64,000 nucleotides of DNA from Sedimenticola_A sp040506425 (GCA_965224515.1 OZ245051.1:1240001-1304000), one strand, 5' to 3'; positions 44,991-53,440 are shown, counted from the first letter of the stretch. Numbers and translations are program-made. The notes: generated by a model from the letters alone, not told the origin.

Positions 44991-45019
44991 TTGGCCAATA
45001 GTGGGGTGGTGCCTATACT
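44991..45019 (+). promoter_or_regulatory. Candidate sigma-70 promoter for the gene at 45102
   Basis: TTGGCC at 44991-44996 and TATACT at 45014-45019 are separated by exactly 17 bases and match the -35 and -10 consensus at four and five of six positions. Transcription would start about 75 bases before the ATG at 45102. Confidence 0.5.
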
Positions 45020-45101
45020 CAAATGTATCTCGAATCGACGCTCCCCAAGGGTTTAGTCGTAAAACTCCTCAAGCTACACCGGCGCTCCACAAGGAGTCGG
45101 C

Positions 45102-45500
45102 ATGACACACGAGCTCAAGCATAGCCGGCCCCTCTTCCCGGGCGGGCCTCTCTGGCAGCGCGTTCCGACACGGGATGCGGACGGCAGGCCCCTGTTCGAT
45201 TTCATGATGCTGATACCCAAGTTGCGGTCGGCCCCTGAGCAGCGGCGGCAGGAGGTGCTTGAAGCCCTGCAGCAGGTGTTCGAAGGGTTTGGAGAGGAGG
45301 TGGTTTTCGCCGACCTCAACCTGAAAATGAACCTGTTGTGGATCAGTCTTAAACCCCGCAAAGGGGCCTGCCTGGAGTTGGCAGAGGCGGTTATCGCACG
45401 AGTCCCTGAGGCGGTGCTGGTGGCCAACAAGGCCGAGGCACTGATGGGGGCGCGGCACACCAGTTGGAGCAGACGGCTGACCCAAAGACTGTTGAAGTAG
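45102..45500 (+). CDS. Hypothetical small protein
   Basis: The 132-residue soluble protein begins MTHELKHSRPLFPGGPLWQRV and contains an alternating helix/strand pattern (RRQEVLEALQQVFEGFGEEVVFADLNLKMNLLWISL). The architecture looks like a small ferredoxin-like fold. I do not recognise the family. GAGT lies before the ATG and a good promoter candidate lies upstream. It is convergent with the MazG-like gene (eight bases between stops). Confidence 0.7.
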   Translation: MTHELKHSRPLFPGGPLWQRVPTRDADGRPLFDFMMLIPKLRSAPEQRRQEVLEALQQVFEGFGEEVVFADLNLKMNLLWISLKPRKGACLELAEAVIARVPEAVLVANKAEALMGARHTSWSRRLTQRLLK

Positions 45501-45508
45501 CCTACCCG

Positions 45509-45868
45509 TTACTCGTCGTATTCCCCTGCCCGGCGGGCATTTCCGTAGACCTGGTCCACAGGGTAGCGCTGTTCATTGATGGCTATCTTGCGGTAGGCGG
45601 CGTCCACCAGGTTGATATCCAGGCGTTCGGCGCAGCGGATCAGGTAGATAAATATATCCGCCATCTCCAGGGTCACCTCGTCTTTCTTCCTGGTCGGCAG
45701 GTTCAGGCTCTCCTCTTCACTCAGCCACTGGAAGTGCTCCACCAGCTCAGCGCATTCGGCGATCAGTGCCATCGAGAGGTTCTTCGGCGAGTGGAACTGC
45801 TCCCAGTCCCTGGCACGGGCGAACTCCAGCAGGCGTTGATTCAGCTGATCAAGGGAGTCGGTGGTCAT
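45509..45868 (-). CDS. MazG-like nucleotide pyrophosphohydrolase
   Basis: The 119-residue protein is an all-alpha NTP pyrophosphatase of the RS21-C6/dCTPase type. The metal motif E-x-x-E is in ECAELVEHFQW and the paired E-x-x-D in TLEMADIFIYL. Members hydrolyse (modified) dCTP or other NTPs to the monophosphate. The gene stands alone on the minus strand. Confidence 0.92.
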   Translation of the reverse strand: MTTDSLDQLNQRLLEFARARDWEQFHSPKNLSMALIAECAELVEHFQWLSEEESLNLPTRKKDEVTLEMADIFIYLIRCAERLDINLVDAAYRKIAINEQRYPVDQVYGNARRAGEYDE

Positions 45869-46012
45869 GGTTCTCTCCAGGGTTGTCTGTTGTCCGGGCT
45901 GGTATCCCGATGATTATGTGCCACATTTAAACTGTACAGAGCTGATTTCGGGTTCTTTTCCAGTTTCGGTTCTGCATGGTGATGTTGAACGATACCTCAA
46001 ATTGGCCGGGTA

Positions 46013-47095
46013 ATGAGACAAAAACATCAACAGTTGAAGGGTGCCATCGTTGAAGCCGCTGAGGCCTGCTTTTCAACGGGCAGGGTTGATGAGGATGAGA
46101 TGGCTGCATTTCACCGCTCAGTTGACCGGTTGCTGGCTGAAGCGGGGGTTGGCGAGATATCACCGGAGGTAAAGAGAGTCACCATTCTGCTCTCTGATCT
46201 GCGCGGTTTCACGGCGATGTCAGAGAGCTGTCCCGCAACCGATGTGATTGGGATGCTGAATGGTTATTTTTCCCGCATGTCCGAGATCATCGCTGGCTAC
46301 GGCGGGATTATCGATAAGTTCATGGGGGATGCAATCCTGGCACTTTTCGGGGTCCCGGAGGCAGCTGAAGACGACCTTGAGCGGGCCCTGGCTTGTGCTG
46401 TGGATATGCAGCGCGCAATGGATGAGATCAATCACGACCATGAGCAGTCCGGCCTGCCCTCTATTCACATGGGGATAGGGATAAATACAGGCGATGTCGC
46501 GGCAGGCAGCCTGGGTTCAGATGTTCATCGGGAATACACGGTAATCGGTGATGAGGTGAACCTGGCCTCAAGGATCGAGGCCTACTCCCTGCGCGGCCAG
46601 ATTCTGCTCAGCGAAAACTCCCACCAACTCGCCGGTGACCTGGTTGAAACCGGCAGTGCCAACGAGGTGTATGTAAAGGGCCGGCGTGAACCAGTGAGGC
46701 TGTACGATTTGATCGCTGTGCTGAAGCCGGAGAGAGTCGATGTGCCACGGCGCGATCCCCGCAACAGCCCAAGGGTGATGGTTACACTTCCCCTGGTCTA
46801 CCAGTGTGTTGAAGAGAAACAGGTGTTGCCGGAAAAATACGAAGGTGAGGTCCTGGATATCAGCTACAGTGGCATGCTGGCCCGGATGCATGACTATCTG
46901 CCACCCTATACCGAGATTAAAATCACCCTGTCGCTTTCGATAATGGGAGGGGCCACGGCTGCCGTATACGCCAAGGTACTGCGCTCGGCAAAGGCTGATG
47001 GTGGTTTTGAGAGCAGTGTGGAGTTCACAGGATTGGGTGCGGATGCCCAGAAGGCGATCAAGCATTTCATTGACCGGATCATCGGCAGCGGGTGA
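46013..47095 (+). CDS. Class III adenylate/guanylate cyclase fused to a PilZ domain
   Basis: The 360-residue protein has a class III cyclase domain (about 53-230). All six key residues are present: metal aspartates D62 and D106, base-selecting K102 and T176, and transition-state N183 and R187. The K/T pair points to ATP as substrate. Residues about 243-355 form a PilZ domain with R250-x3-R254 and D282-x-S-x-x-G287, the c-di-GMP-binding motifs. The architecture suggests a cAMP (or cGMP) synthase controlled by c-di-GMP. pilU starts 105 bases downstream on the same strand. No membrane segment is present. Confidence 0.9.
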   Translation: MRQKHQQLKGAIVEAAEACFSTGRVDEDEMAAFHRSVDRLLAEAGVGEISPEVKRVTILLSDLRGFTAMSESCPATDVIGMLNGYFSRMSEIIAGYGGIIDKFMGDAILALFGVPEAAEDDLERALACAVDMQRAMDEINHDHEQSGLPSIHMGIGINTGDVAAGSLGSDVHREYTVIGDEVNLASRIEAYSLRGQILLSENSHQLAGDLVETGSANEVYVKGRREPVRLYDLIAVLKPERVDVPRRDPRNSPRVMVTLPLVYQCVEEKQVLPEKYEGEVLDISYSGMLARMHDYLPPYTEIKITLSLSIMGGATAAVYAKVLRSAKADGGFESSVEFTGLGADAQKAIKHFIDRIIGSG

Positions 47096-47200
47096 CAGCT
47101 GTCTCCAGGACTATCCCGTCATCCTGGACTAAGCTTTCTATCAGCAAGGTTATTTTTAGTACATGGATTAGAGCGTGTTGTTTTCAAGGGGGCTGGGCAG

Positions 47201-48271
47201 ATGTCCACAATGAATGATTTTCTCAGGCTCATGGTGGAGCAGAACGCCTCCGATCTTTTTTTCAGTCCGGGTTTTCCTCTCCACATCAAAATTGAGGGGC
47301 ATATTCGGCCGGTACATGATGACCCGCTGTCGGCAGAGGGTGTTGAGCAGTTGGCCAACACCATGATGGACGAAGAGCAGCGGGAGAGCTTTGCCAAAAA
47401 GCCGGAGATGAATCTTGGCCTCACCCTTTCCGGTCTGGGCAGGTTCAGGGTGAATATCTTTCGCCAGCGTGGGGCCGTGGCTATCGTGGTGAGATACCTT
47501 AAAGACCTCATTCCCTCTTTCGATGAGCTCAACCTGCCGGGGATTCTGCAGGAGCTTGCATTGAAAAAGCGGGGGCTGGTGCTGATGGTGGGTGCCACCG
47601 GGGCGGGCAAATCGACCAGCCTGGCCTCGATGATCGACTATCGCAATGTGAATACCCGCAGCCACATTCTGACTATAGAGGAGCCCATTGAATACCTGCA
47701 CCACTACAAGTGCTCCATCGTTAACCAGCGTGAGATCGGAATAGATACCGACTGCTACGCTGATGCCCTGAAAAACGCCATGCGCGAGGCCCCCGACGTG
47801 ATCCTGATCGGTGAGATCAGGGACCGCGACACCATGCAACATGCGATAGCCTATGCCGAAACAGGCCACCTCTGCCTCTCCACTCTGCACGCTACAAATT
47901 CCAATACGGCGCTGCAACGCATCGTCAACTTCTTTCCGGAAGTGATGCGCGACTCTGTTCTGATGGACCTGGCCAACAACCTCGAGGCCATCGTCTCCCA
48001 GCGCCTGGTCAGGGGTACGGAAGGTAGGCGTATGCCGGCGGTTGAGGTACTGCTGGCCAGTCCATATATCCGGGACCTGGTCCGCAAGGGCTCCATCGAC
48101 GAGATACGCGAGGCGATGGAGAAGAGTACTGAATCGGGCATGCAGTCCTTCGACCAGTCGCTGTTTGATCTCCATCAGCGTGGGCTGGTCTCCACGGAAG
48201 AGGCCATGGCCCATGCTGAATCCGTCTCCAACCTCAACGTGATGATCAGGCTGAGCAGCGGGCAGCTTTGA
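47201..48271 (+). CDS. pilU: Type IV pilus ATPase PilU
   Basis: The 356-residue secretion-superfamily ATPase powers retraction-related pilus functions with PilT. Walker A is GATGAGKST (about 133), the Asp box is ILTIEEPIEYLH, Walker B is DVILIGEIRD and the His box is HLCLSTLHATN. PilU is favoured over PilT because the PilT-specific AIRNLIRE motif is not kept (IRDLVRKG stands there) and the C-terminal part is PilU-like. pilT itself is not in the window. The neighbour is the cyclase-PilZ gene, unlike the usual pilT-pilU pair. Confidence 0.92.
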   Translation: MSTMNDFLRLMVEQNASDLFFSPGFPLHIKIEGHIRPVHDDPLSAEGVEQLANTMMDEEQRESFAKKPEMNLGLTLSGLGRFRVNIFRQRGAVAIVVRYLKDLIPSFDELNLPGILQELALKKRGLVLMVGATGAGKSTSLASMIDYRNVNTRSHILTIEEPIEYLHHYKCSIVNQREIGIDTDCYADALKNAMREAPDVILIGEIRDRDTMQHAIAYAETGHLCLSTLHATNSNTALQRIVNFFPEVMRDSVLMDLANNLEAIVSQRLVRGTEGRRMPAVEVLLASPYIRDLVRKGSIDEIREAMEKSTESGMQSFDQSLFDLHQRGLVSTEEAMAHAESVSNLNVMIRLSSGQL

Positions 48272-48282
48272 GGTTTGCCCAG

Positions 48283-48385
48283 GATTCCGGTATCCGCCGG
48301 AATGACGACTCTTTGTAGGGTGGGTTGGCGAAGCGTAACCCACCACTTGGCTGGCCGCTGCAACATGCTTTGGTTATTGCCCTAC
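48283..48385. repeat. D half-element plus B element between pilU and the HIT gene
   Basis: A D half-copy (48283-48307, ATTCCGG to CCGGAATGACG) is followed by a B element (48315-48385) running GTAGGGTGGGTTGGCG to TTATTGCCCTAC. The last bases of B (48382-48385) overlap the stop codon of the minus-strand HIT gene. Confidence 0.85.
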
Positions 48386-48795
48386 ACTCCCAAGCTGGAC
48401 TTCAGCTGTGCCAGAAGTTCCGACAACGCTTCCTGTTCGTAAGGGACAGACTCGCTACAACCCCAGACCGGACCAGGCCAGCACGCATCATCACTGCTGC
48501 GTGCAATCACATGCCAGTGGAGCTGGGGTACCAGGTTGCCCAGGGCGCCGATGTTTATCTTCTCCGCGCCGGCGAGCTCTTCCGCCAGGCGGGCAATCCG
48601 GCTGCTCTCGCTGATCAGCTGCTGCTGGTCTGAATCGACCAGTTGGTGCACCTCGGTGATGCCATCACGGCGGGGTACCAGCACCAGCCACAGGAAGCGG
48701 CTGTCATTGAGCAGCCGCACTTCACACAGTTCGAGCCTACCCGCTGCCAGGGTGTCCGCAGCCAACCGGGGATGAAGTTGGAATCCTGTTGTCAT
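48382..48795 (-). CDS. HIT-family nucleotide hydrolase
   Basis: The 137-residue protein has the histidine triad H-x-H-x in PQLHWHVIARSSDD and a preceding INIGALGN segment. The spacing and size fit the galactose-1-phosphate uridylyltransferase-like/HIT branch found in many gammaproteobacteria. The substrate is probably a nucleoside phosphate or dinucleotide. Its TAG stop is read from the GTAG foot of the B repeat. Confidence 0.9.
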   Translation of the reverse strand: MTTGFQLHPRLAADTLAAGRLELCEVRLLNDSRFLWLVLVPRRDGITEVHQLVDSDQQQLISESSRIARLAEELAGAEKINIGALGNLVPQLHWHVIARSSDDACWPGPVWGCSESVPYEQEALSELLAQLKSSLGV

Positions 48796-48886
48796 ATTGC
48801 TGTCCGGATGCGATGTATAGTGTTGGATATTCTATCTTACCTGCTGTTGCACACGCTTGCCGGGATGGCGGAGGGATCAACGAGTT

Positions 48887-49582
48887 ATGAAAACCATTGG
48901 ATTGCTTGGCGGGATGAGTTGGGAGTCCACCCTCAGCTACTACAAGGCCATAAACGAGGGGGTGAAGAACCGCCTGGGAGGCCTGCATTCGGCCAAAATT
49001 CACCTCTGCAGCGTGGACTTTGCCGAGATCGAACAGCTGCAGCAAGAGGGTGACTGGCCGGCGATGGCGGATATTCTCAGTGATGCCGCGCGCAGTATCG
49101 AGAAGGCCGGGGCCGAGATGCTGCTGATCTGTACCAATACCATGCACAAGGTGGCGCCGGAGATAGAGAGCTCGATCGCCATTCCCCTGGTGCATATTGC
49201 CGATGCCACTGCTGAGTCCCTGCTGACAGAGGGGATCCACCGTGTCGGGCTGCTGGGTACCCGCTTCACCATGGCAGAGAGTTTCTACAAGGGGCGCTTG
49301 ACTGCTAAGCACGGCATTGAGGTGCTCGTCCCCCCTGCTGCTGAGCAGGAGAGGGTGCACCAGGTGATCTACCATGAGCTCTGCTGTGGACGTATCGAGG
49401 AGAGCTCACGGGCTGATTTCCTGGAGATCATCGACGGCTTGAGCCGGCGGGGGGCCGAGGGGGTTATTCTCGGCTGTACCGAGATAGCCCTGCTGGTTCA
49501 GCCTCGCCATACCTCCGTGCCGCTTTTTGACACTACGGCCATCCATGCCTCAAAGGCTGTGGAACTGGCGCTGGAAGAATGA
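48887..49582 (+). CDS. Aspartate/glutamate racemase family protein
   Basis: The 231-residue cofactor-independent racemase has the two catalytic cysteines in LICTNTMHK (about 82) and LGCTEIALL (about 192). The N-terminal GLLGGMSWESTLSYYK is typical of the YgeA-like broad-specificity branch. ATG 48887 is used; an in-frame ATG at 48857 would add ten unrelated residues. The stop overlaps the next ATG (ATGA). Confidence 0.92.
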   Translation: MKTIGLLGGMSWESTLSYYKAINEGVKNRLGGLHSAKIHLCSVDFAEIEQLQQEGDWPAMADILSDAARSIEKAGAEMLLICTNTMHKVAPEIESSIAIPLVHIADATAESLLTEGIHRVGLLGTRFTMAESFYKGRLTAKHGIEVLVPPAAEQERVHQVIYHELCCGRIEESSRADFLEIIDGLSRRGAEGVILGCTEIALLVQPRHTSVPLFDTTAIHASKAVELALEE

Positions 49583-50472
49583 AGAGAGATGTTGTGAGTT
49601 CGAAACGTAAAACGGTTAACACCCTGCTGCTGCTTTTTCTCAGCCTGGCCTTCGCCCTGCTTTCGGCCCTGAAGCTGCCGCTGCTTGATGCCAGGGCGGA
49701 TGCCTACTTCTCTGATGCACTGAAAGGGGCCACGGTTGCATACGCCGCCACCCGTGGTGTCAATGCGGTGGTCTCCGTGTTGAAGGAGTCCGAGGTGGAG
49801 GTCTCACCGGTGGGGGTGGGTGTCAACATCGCCGTAGGGCAGATTCTTGACCCCATAGATGACATGACCGAAAGGGCCTCATCCATCCTGGTCACTGCGA
49901 TTGTCGCCCTGGGGCTGCAGAAAATTGCTTTTGAGATCGGCGGTATGGCGGCACTGCAGGTGATTGCGCTGCTGCTGTTGAGCATGATTCCGCTGGTCTG
50001 GCTGCCCACCAGGGGTGGTGCAGGCTGGGTCTCGCTGGTGCTCAGGGCCAGTGCCTTTCTGCTCCTGCTGCGACTGCTGTTGCCGCTCTCCGCCCTGGTC
50101 AGTGACGGCCTGCACAGCCATCTCTTCCAGCCCCGCATCGACACTGCCCGGGAGAGCCTCTCGGTGGTGTCGTCGCGCTACGAAACCCTGAACGCTTTTG
50201 AGAAGGAAGAGGAGCAAGGGCTGTTTTCGTCCCTTGTCGGAAAGGCCGGCCGCCAGGTTGAAGAGACCCGCGAGGCCTTTGGGCATGTGGCCGATAACGT
50301 GGAGCAGATTGTGGGTTCCCTGCTGGAGCTTGCTACCCTCTATGTTGCCCTGTTTGTCATCCAGATACTGGTGATCCCCCTGTTGTTCATCTGGCTTGGC
50401 TACGCCTTGGTGAGATACCCGGACTGGAGGCATTTCGGGGCTCCGCACAACCCCCCCGGCGATGCTGGCTGA
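49579..50472 (+). CDS. Hypothetical membrane protein
   Basis: The 297-residue protein has an N-terminal hydrophobic helix (about 12-32), a central cluster of helices (about 105-180) and a C-terminal one (about 250-280). A polar stretch (about 190-245) of probable coiled-coil character lies between them. No family is recognised. It is translationally coupled to the racemase, so a joint role is possible. Confidence 0.65.
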   Translation: MKRDVVSSKRKTVNTLLLLFLSLAFALLSALKLPLLDARADAYFSDALKGATVAYAATRGVNAVVSVLKESEVEVSPVGVGVNIAVGQILDPIDDMTERASSILVTAIVALGLQKIAFEIGGMAALQVIALLLLSMIPLVWLPTRGGAGWVSLVLRASAFLLLLRLLLPLSALVSDGLHSHLFQPRIDTARESLSVVSSRYETLNAFEKEEEQGLFSSLVGKAGRQVEETREAFGHVADNVEQIVGSLLELATLYVALFVIQILVIPLLFIWLGYALVRYPDWRHFGAPHNPPGDAG

Positions 50473-50527
50473 CCATCAGGCGCAGATAGGGCAGAATAGG
50501 TTCAAGCACGAATTGAAGGAGCTGAAT

Positions 50528-50710
50528 ATGTTGGATACGGGTACCGGCCTGCTTGGCCTGCTGATTCTTATCGCTGATATCTATGCCATTATCAAGATTG
50601 CCCAGAGTAGCGCCTCGACAATCTCCAAGGCGGTATGGATTGTGGTTGTTCTCTTCTTCCCGGTGATCGGTCTGATCATCTGGTATCTCATGGGTCCGAA
50701 AGGGAGCTGA
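50528..50710 (+). CDS. PLDc_N-domain small membrane protein
   Basis: The 60-residue protein consists of two membrane helices with the PLDc_N pattern ISKAVWIVVVLFFPVIGLIIWYLMGPKGS. This domain occurs at the N terminus of cardiolipin synthases and alone as here. AAGGAG precedes ATG 50528 by six bases, which decides the start against an upstream in-frame ATG at 50462. The role is unknown. Confidence 0.8.
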   Translation: MLDTGTGLLGLLILIADIYAIIKIAQSSASTISKAVWIVVVLFFPVIGLIIWYLMGPKGS

Positions 50711-50770
50711 AGGGTTCTCTGTCGCGGTTTTCATTCTTTGACGCTTATTCTGATAAGCGATTCAATATCT

Positions 50771-51142
50771 GTAGGTCGGGCTTCAGCCCGACATGTCGGC
50801 CTGAAGGCCGACCTACAGGCGCTGGTTTCTCATAAGCCCCAGAGGGGACTGAGCCCCCAGCTATGCAGATCGGACCTTTTCTTTTGGCTCTGTTCTAGTC
50901 AAGAGAGTTTTTTCAATAAGTCATTGATTTCACGTAGGTCGGGCTTCAGCCCGACATGTCGGCCTGAAGGCCGACCTACAGGCGCTGGTTTCTCATAAGC
51001 CCCAGAGGGGACTGAGCCCCCAGCTATGCAGATCGGACCTTTTCTTTTGGCTCTGTTCTAGTCAAGAGAGTTTTTTCAATAAGTCATTGATTTCATGTAG
51101 GTCGGGCTTCAGCCCGACATGTCGGCCTGAAGGCCGACCTAC
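50771..51142. repeat. Tandem array of three A elements with a repeated 117-base spacer
   Basis: Three A elements (50771-50816, 50934-50979, 51097-51142) lie exactly 163 bases apart. Each is 46 bases, GTAGGTCGGGCTTCAGCCC to GCCTGAAGGCCGACCTAC around ACATGT. The two 117-base spacers are almost identical, so the whole 163-base unit has been duplicated in tandem. The spacers have no visible gene. Confidence 0.92.
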
Positions 51143-51431
51143 AGGCGCTGGATAGGCTACAAAAGTTGGTTTCAATACTTAACTGGGACAGGGCCTTTCT
51201 TTTTTCTGCAACGGAAATGAAACATCAGCCATGGAGTGCTAATCTTTACGGGTCACCAGTGGGTAAACCGGATTGATCCGAATGCGTATCTGCTGGGATG
51301 GAAGGCGTAACGTGAGTTTTGAGCGGTGTCGGTGCTACCGGCATCCATGATCCAGAAAGCCTGCTTTGTCAGGAGTCTTTGGAGGCTCGGGATGAGTGTT
51401 AGGTATATCAAGCAACTGAAGGAGACCAGTT
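51143..51431 (+). other. Upstream region of the lysine-rich protein gene
   Basis: These 289 bases between the A array and the lysine-rich gene hold no recognisable gene or repeat. They presumably contain its promoter; no confident -10/-35 pair was chosen. Confidence 0.35.
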
Positions 51432-51614
51432 ATGGCAAAAAAGAAAAAAGACAAAAAAGCTTCCAAGAAGCGCGATGAGAAGCTGAAGAAGGCGAAAAAG
51501 GCTCTCAAGGCCAAGGCAGCCAAAAAGGCCAAGAAAGCTAAAAAAGCCAAGGCTGCGAAGAAAGCCAAAAAGGCCAAGAAAGCGAAAAAATCTAAAAAAT
51601 CGAAGAAGAAGTAG
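51432..51614 (+). CDS. Lysine/alanine-rich histone H1-like mini-protein
   Basis: The 60-residue protein contains 35 lysines, 16 of them in KKA or KAK repeats, and only Ala, Ser, Asp, Glu, Arg, Leu and Met besides. Such a composition occurs in eukaryotic H1 tails and in bacterial H1-like proteins such as AlgP, a transcription factor of the Pseudomonas alginate locus. GAAGGAG lies eight bases before the ATG and the frame is intact, so it is a real gene. argH, algZ and algR follow within 3 kb. DNA or RNA binding is inferred from charge. Confidence 0.8.
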   Translation: MAKKKKDKKASKKRDEKLKKAKKALKAKAAKKAKKAKKAKAAKKAKKAKKAKKSKKSKKK

Positions 51615-51718
51615 CTGAAAGACCGGCCACCTCTTCTGCGTTGAGAGGGTGGCCGGTCAGACTCTGCCCCCTCCCCGCCCTGGAGAAATTCAACCGGACA
51701 CAAGGAGAGGGAGCCGTC

Positions 51719-52009
51719 ATGTTGACCCCCAAGCAGCAGGATGCCTACGACAGTTTCTACGCATCCACCCACGAAAACGAACACCTGGATACCCGTACTG
51801 AATTGCTGGTTGGTCTGGCTGCCGCCATGGCCATGAACTGCCAGCCCTGCGTCAACTACTATCTCAAGAGCGCCAGGGCGGCGGGAATAACAAAGGGCGA
51901 AATATCAGAGGTTCTGGCCAAGGTGATGGCTGTATCCGCCGGCCAGAAAAGGCTGCAGATGGCCGACGTGCTCGCCAAGTACAGGATCGACCTGGAAGGA
52001 TTTGCTTGA
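51719..52009 (+). CDS. Carboxymuconolactone decarboxylase/AhpD-like protein
   Basis: The 96-residue protein has the all-helical AhpD-type fold with the cysteine pair C-x-x-C in AMNCQPCVNYYLKSA. The histidine that normally follows four residues after the second cysteine in AhpD is a tyrosine, so peroxidase-reductase chemistry may be altered. AAGGAG sits before ATG 51719, which decides the start over an upstream in-frame ATG at 51641. It is convergent with argH. Confidence 0.85.
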   Translation: MLTPKQQDAYDSFYASTHENEHLDTRTELLVGLAAAMAMNCQPCVNYYLKSARAAGITKGEISEVLAKVMAVSAGQKRLQMADVLAKYRIDLEGFA

Positions 52010-52015
52010 ACCGGT

Positions 52016-52035
52016 GCCGCCGGGGCACCGGCGGC
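52016..52035. terminator. GC-rich hairpin between the AhpD-like gene and argH
   Basis: GCCGCCGG and CCGGCGGC form a perfect 8-bp stem with a 4-base loop, just after the AhpD-like stop and before the argH stop on the other strand. No T run follows, so it may be a weak or Rho-dependent terminator for either convergent gene. Confidence 0.4.
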
Positions 52036-52060
52036 GAACCGTTATCAATGATGTTTCAGC

Positions 52061-53440
52061 TCAGCCCAGACGTTTACGCGCCCGCTGGATGGCTGCGCGT
52101 ACCTGCTCCGGCGCGGTGCCGCCGATATGGTTGCGGGCGGCTACAGAGCCCTCGAGGGTCAGTACCTCGAACACATCCTCTGCAATGGCGCCTGAGAAGG
52201 CCTGCAGTTCAGCCAGGTCAAGATCGGAAAGATCACACTCCTTCTCAACACAGAGTGCAACGGCCTTGCCCACCACCTCGTGGGCGTCGCGGAAGGGGAT
52301 ACCCTTGACCACCAGGTAGTCCGCCAGGTCGGTGGCGGTGGCGAAGCCCTTCATGGTGGCCTCGCGCATGTTCTGCTTGCGGCAGGTGATGGCGGGGATC
52401 ATGTCGGCGAACACCTTCAGTGAGCCCTTCAGGTTGTCCACGGTATCGAACAGGGGCTCCTTGTCCTCCTGGTTGTCCTTGTTATAGGCCAGGGGCTGGC
52501 CCTTCATCAGGGTCAGCAGGCCCATCAGGTGACCGAATACCCGCCCGGTCTTGCCACGTACCAGTTCCGGCACGTCGGGGTTCTTCTTCTGGGGCATGAT
52601 GGAGGAGCCCGTGCAGAAGCTGTCCGAGAGGGTGATGAAGGCGAACTGGGCCGATGACCAGATGATCAGCTCCTCGGACATGCGTGACAGGTGCATCATC
52701 ACCAGGGCGGCAGCGGCGCTGAATTCGATGGCGAAGTCGCGGTCGCTGACCGAGTCCAGGGAGTTTTCGCTGGGGCGGTCGAAACCCAGCAGCTCGGCCG
52801 TGCAATGACGGTCGATGGGATAGGTGGTGCCGGCCAGGGCAGCGGCGCCCAGGGGCATCACGTTGACCCGCTTGTTGCAGTCGGCGAGGCGTTCGCGGTC
52901 CCGCTCCAGCATCTCGAACCAGGCCATCATGTGGTGGCCGAAGGTGATGGGCTGGGCGGTCTGCAGGTGGGTAAAGCCGGGCATGATGGTGTCGGCCTCC
53001 CGCTCGGCGACCTCCAGCAGGGCCTCCTGCAGACGCTTGATTTCGGCGCGGATCAGTTCGATCTCGTCCCGCATGTAGAGGCGGATGTCGGTGGCCACCT
53101 GGTCGTTTCGGGAGCGGCCGGTGTGCAGCTTTTTGCCGTTGTCGCCTATATCGGCAGTGAGCGCGGACTCGACGTTCATGTGGACGTCTTCAAGCTCAAC
53201 TGACCATTCGAATTGGCCAGCCTCGATGCGCTGCTTCACCCGCTCCAGCCCGCCGATGATACTGTCGCGCTCCTCCCCGGTGAGGATGCCGCTCCTGGCC
53301 AGCATGGTGGCATGAGCAATGGAGCCCTGGATGTCGTAACGGTAGAGACGCTGATCGAATTCAACAGAGGCTGTAAACGCTTCCACGAATGCGTCGGTGG
53401 GTTCGTTGAACCGGCCGGACCAGAGTTTTTTATCGCTCAT
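52061..53440 (-). CDS. argH: Argininosuccinate lyase
   Basis: The 459-residue enzyme splits argininosuccinate into arginine and fumarate. The superfamily signature GSSIMPQKKNPD lies at about 285, and THLQTAQPITFGHH at about 160 carries the general base region. SGRFNEPTDAFVEAFTASVEFD is the typical N terminus. It is divergent from algZ with 142 bases between, the same neighbourhood as in Pseudomonas. Confidence 0.98.
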   Translation of the reverse strand: MSDKKLWSGRFNEPTDAFVEAFTASVEFDQRLYRYDIQGSIAHATMLARSGILTGEERDSIIGGLERVKQRIEAGQFEWSVELEDVHMNVESALTADIGDNGKKLHTGRSRNDQVATDIRLYMRDEIELIRAEIKRLQEALLEVAEREADTIMPGFTHLQTAQPITFGHHMMAWFEMLERDRERLADCNKRVNVMPLGAAALAGTTYPIDRHCTAELLGFDRPSENSLDSVSDRDFAIEFSAAAALVMMHLSRMSEELIIWSSAQFAFITLSDSFCTGSSIMPQKKNPDVPELVRGKTGRVFGHLMGLLTLMKGQPLAYNKDNQEDKEPLFDTVDNLKGSLKVFADMIPAITCRKQNMREATMKGFATATDLADYLVVKGIPFRDAHEVVGKAVALCVEKECDLSDLDLAELQAFSGAIAEDVFEVLTLEGSVAARNHIGGTAPEQVRAAIQRARKRLG

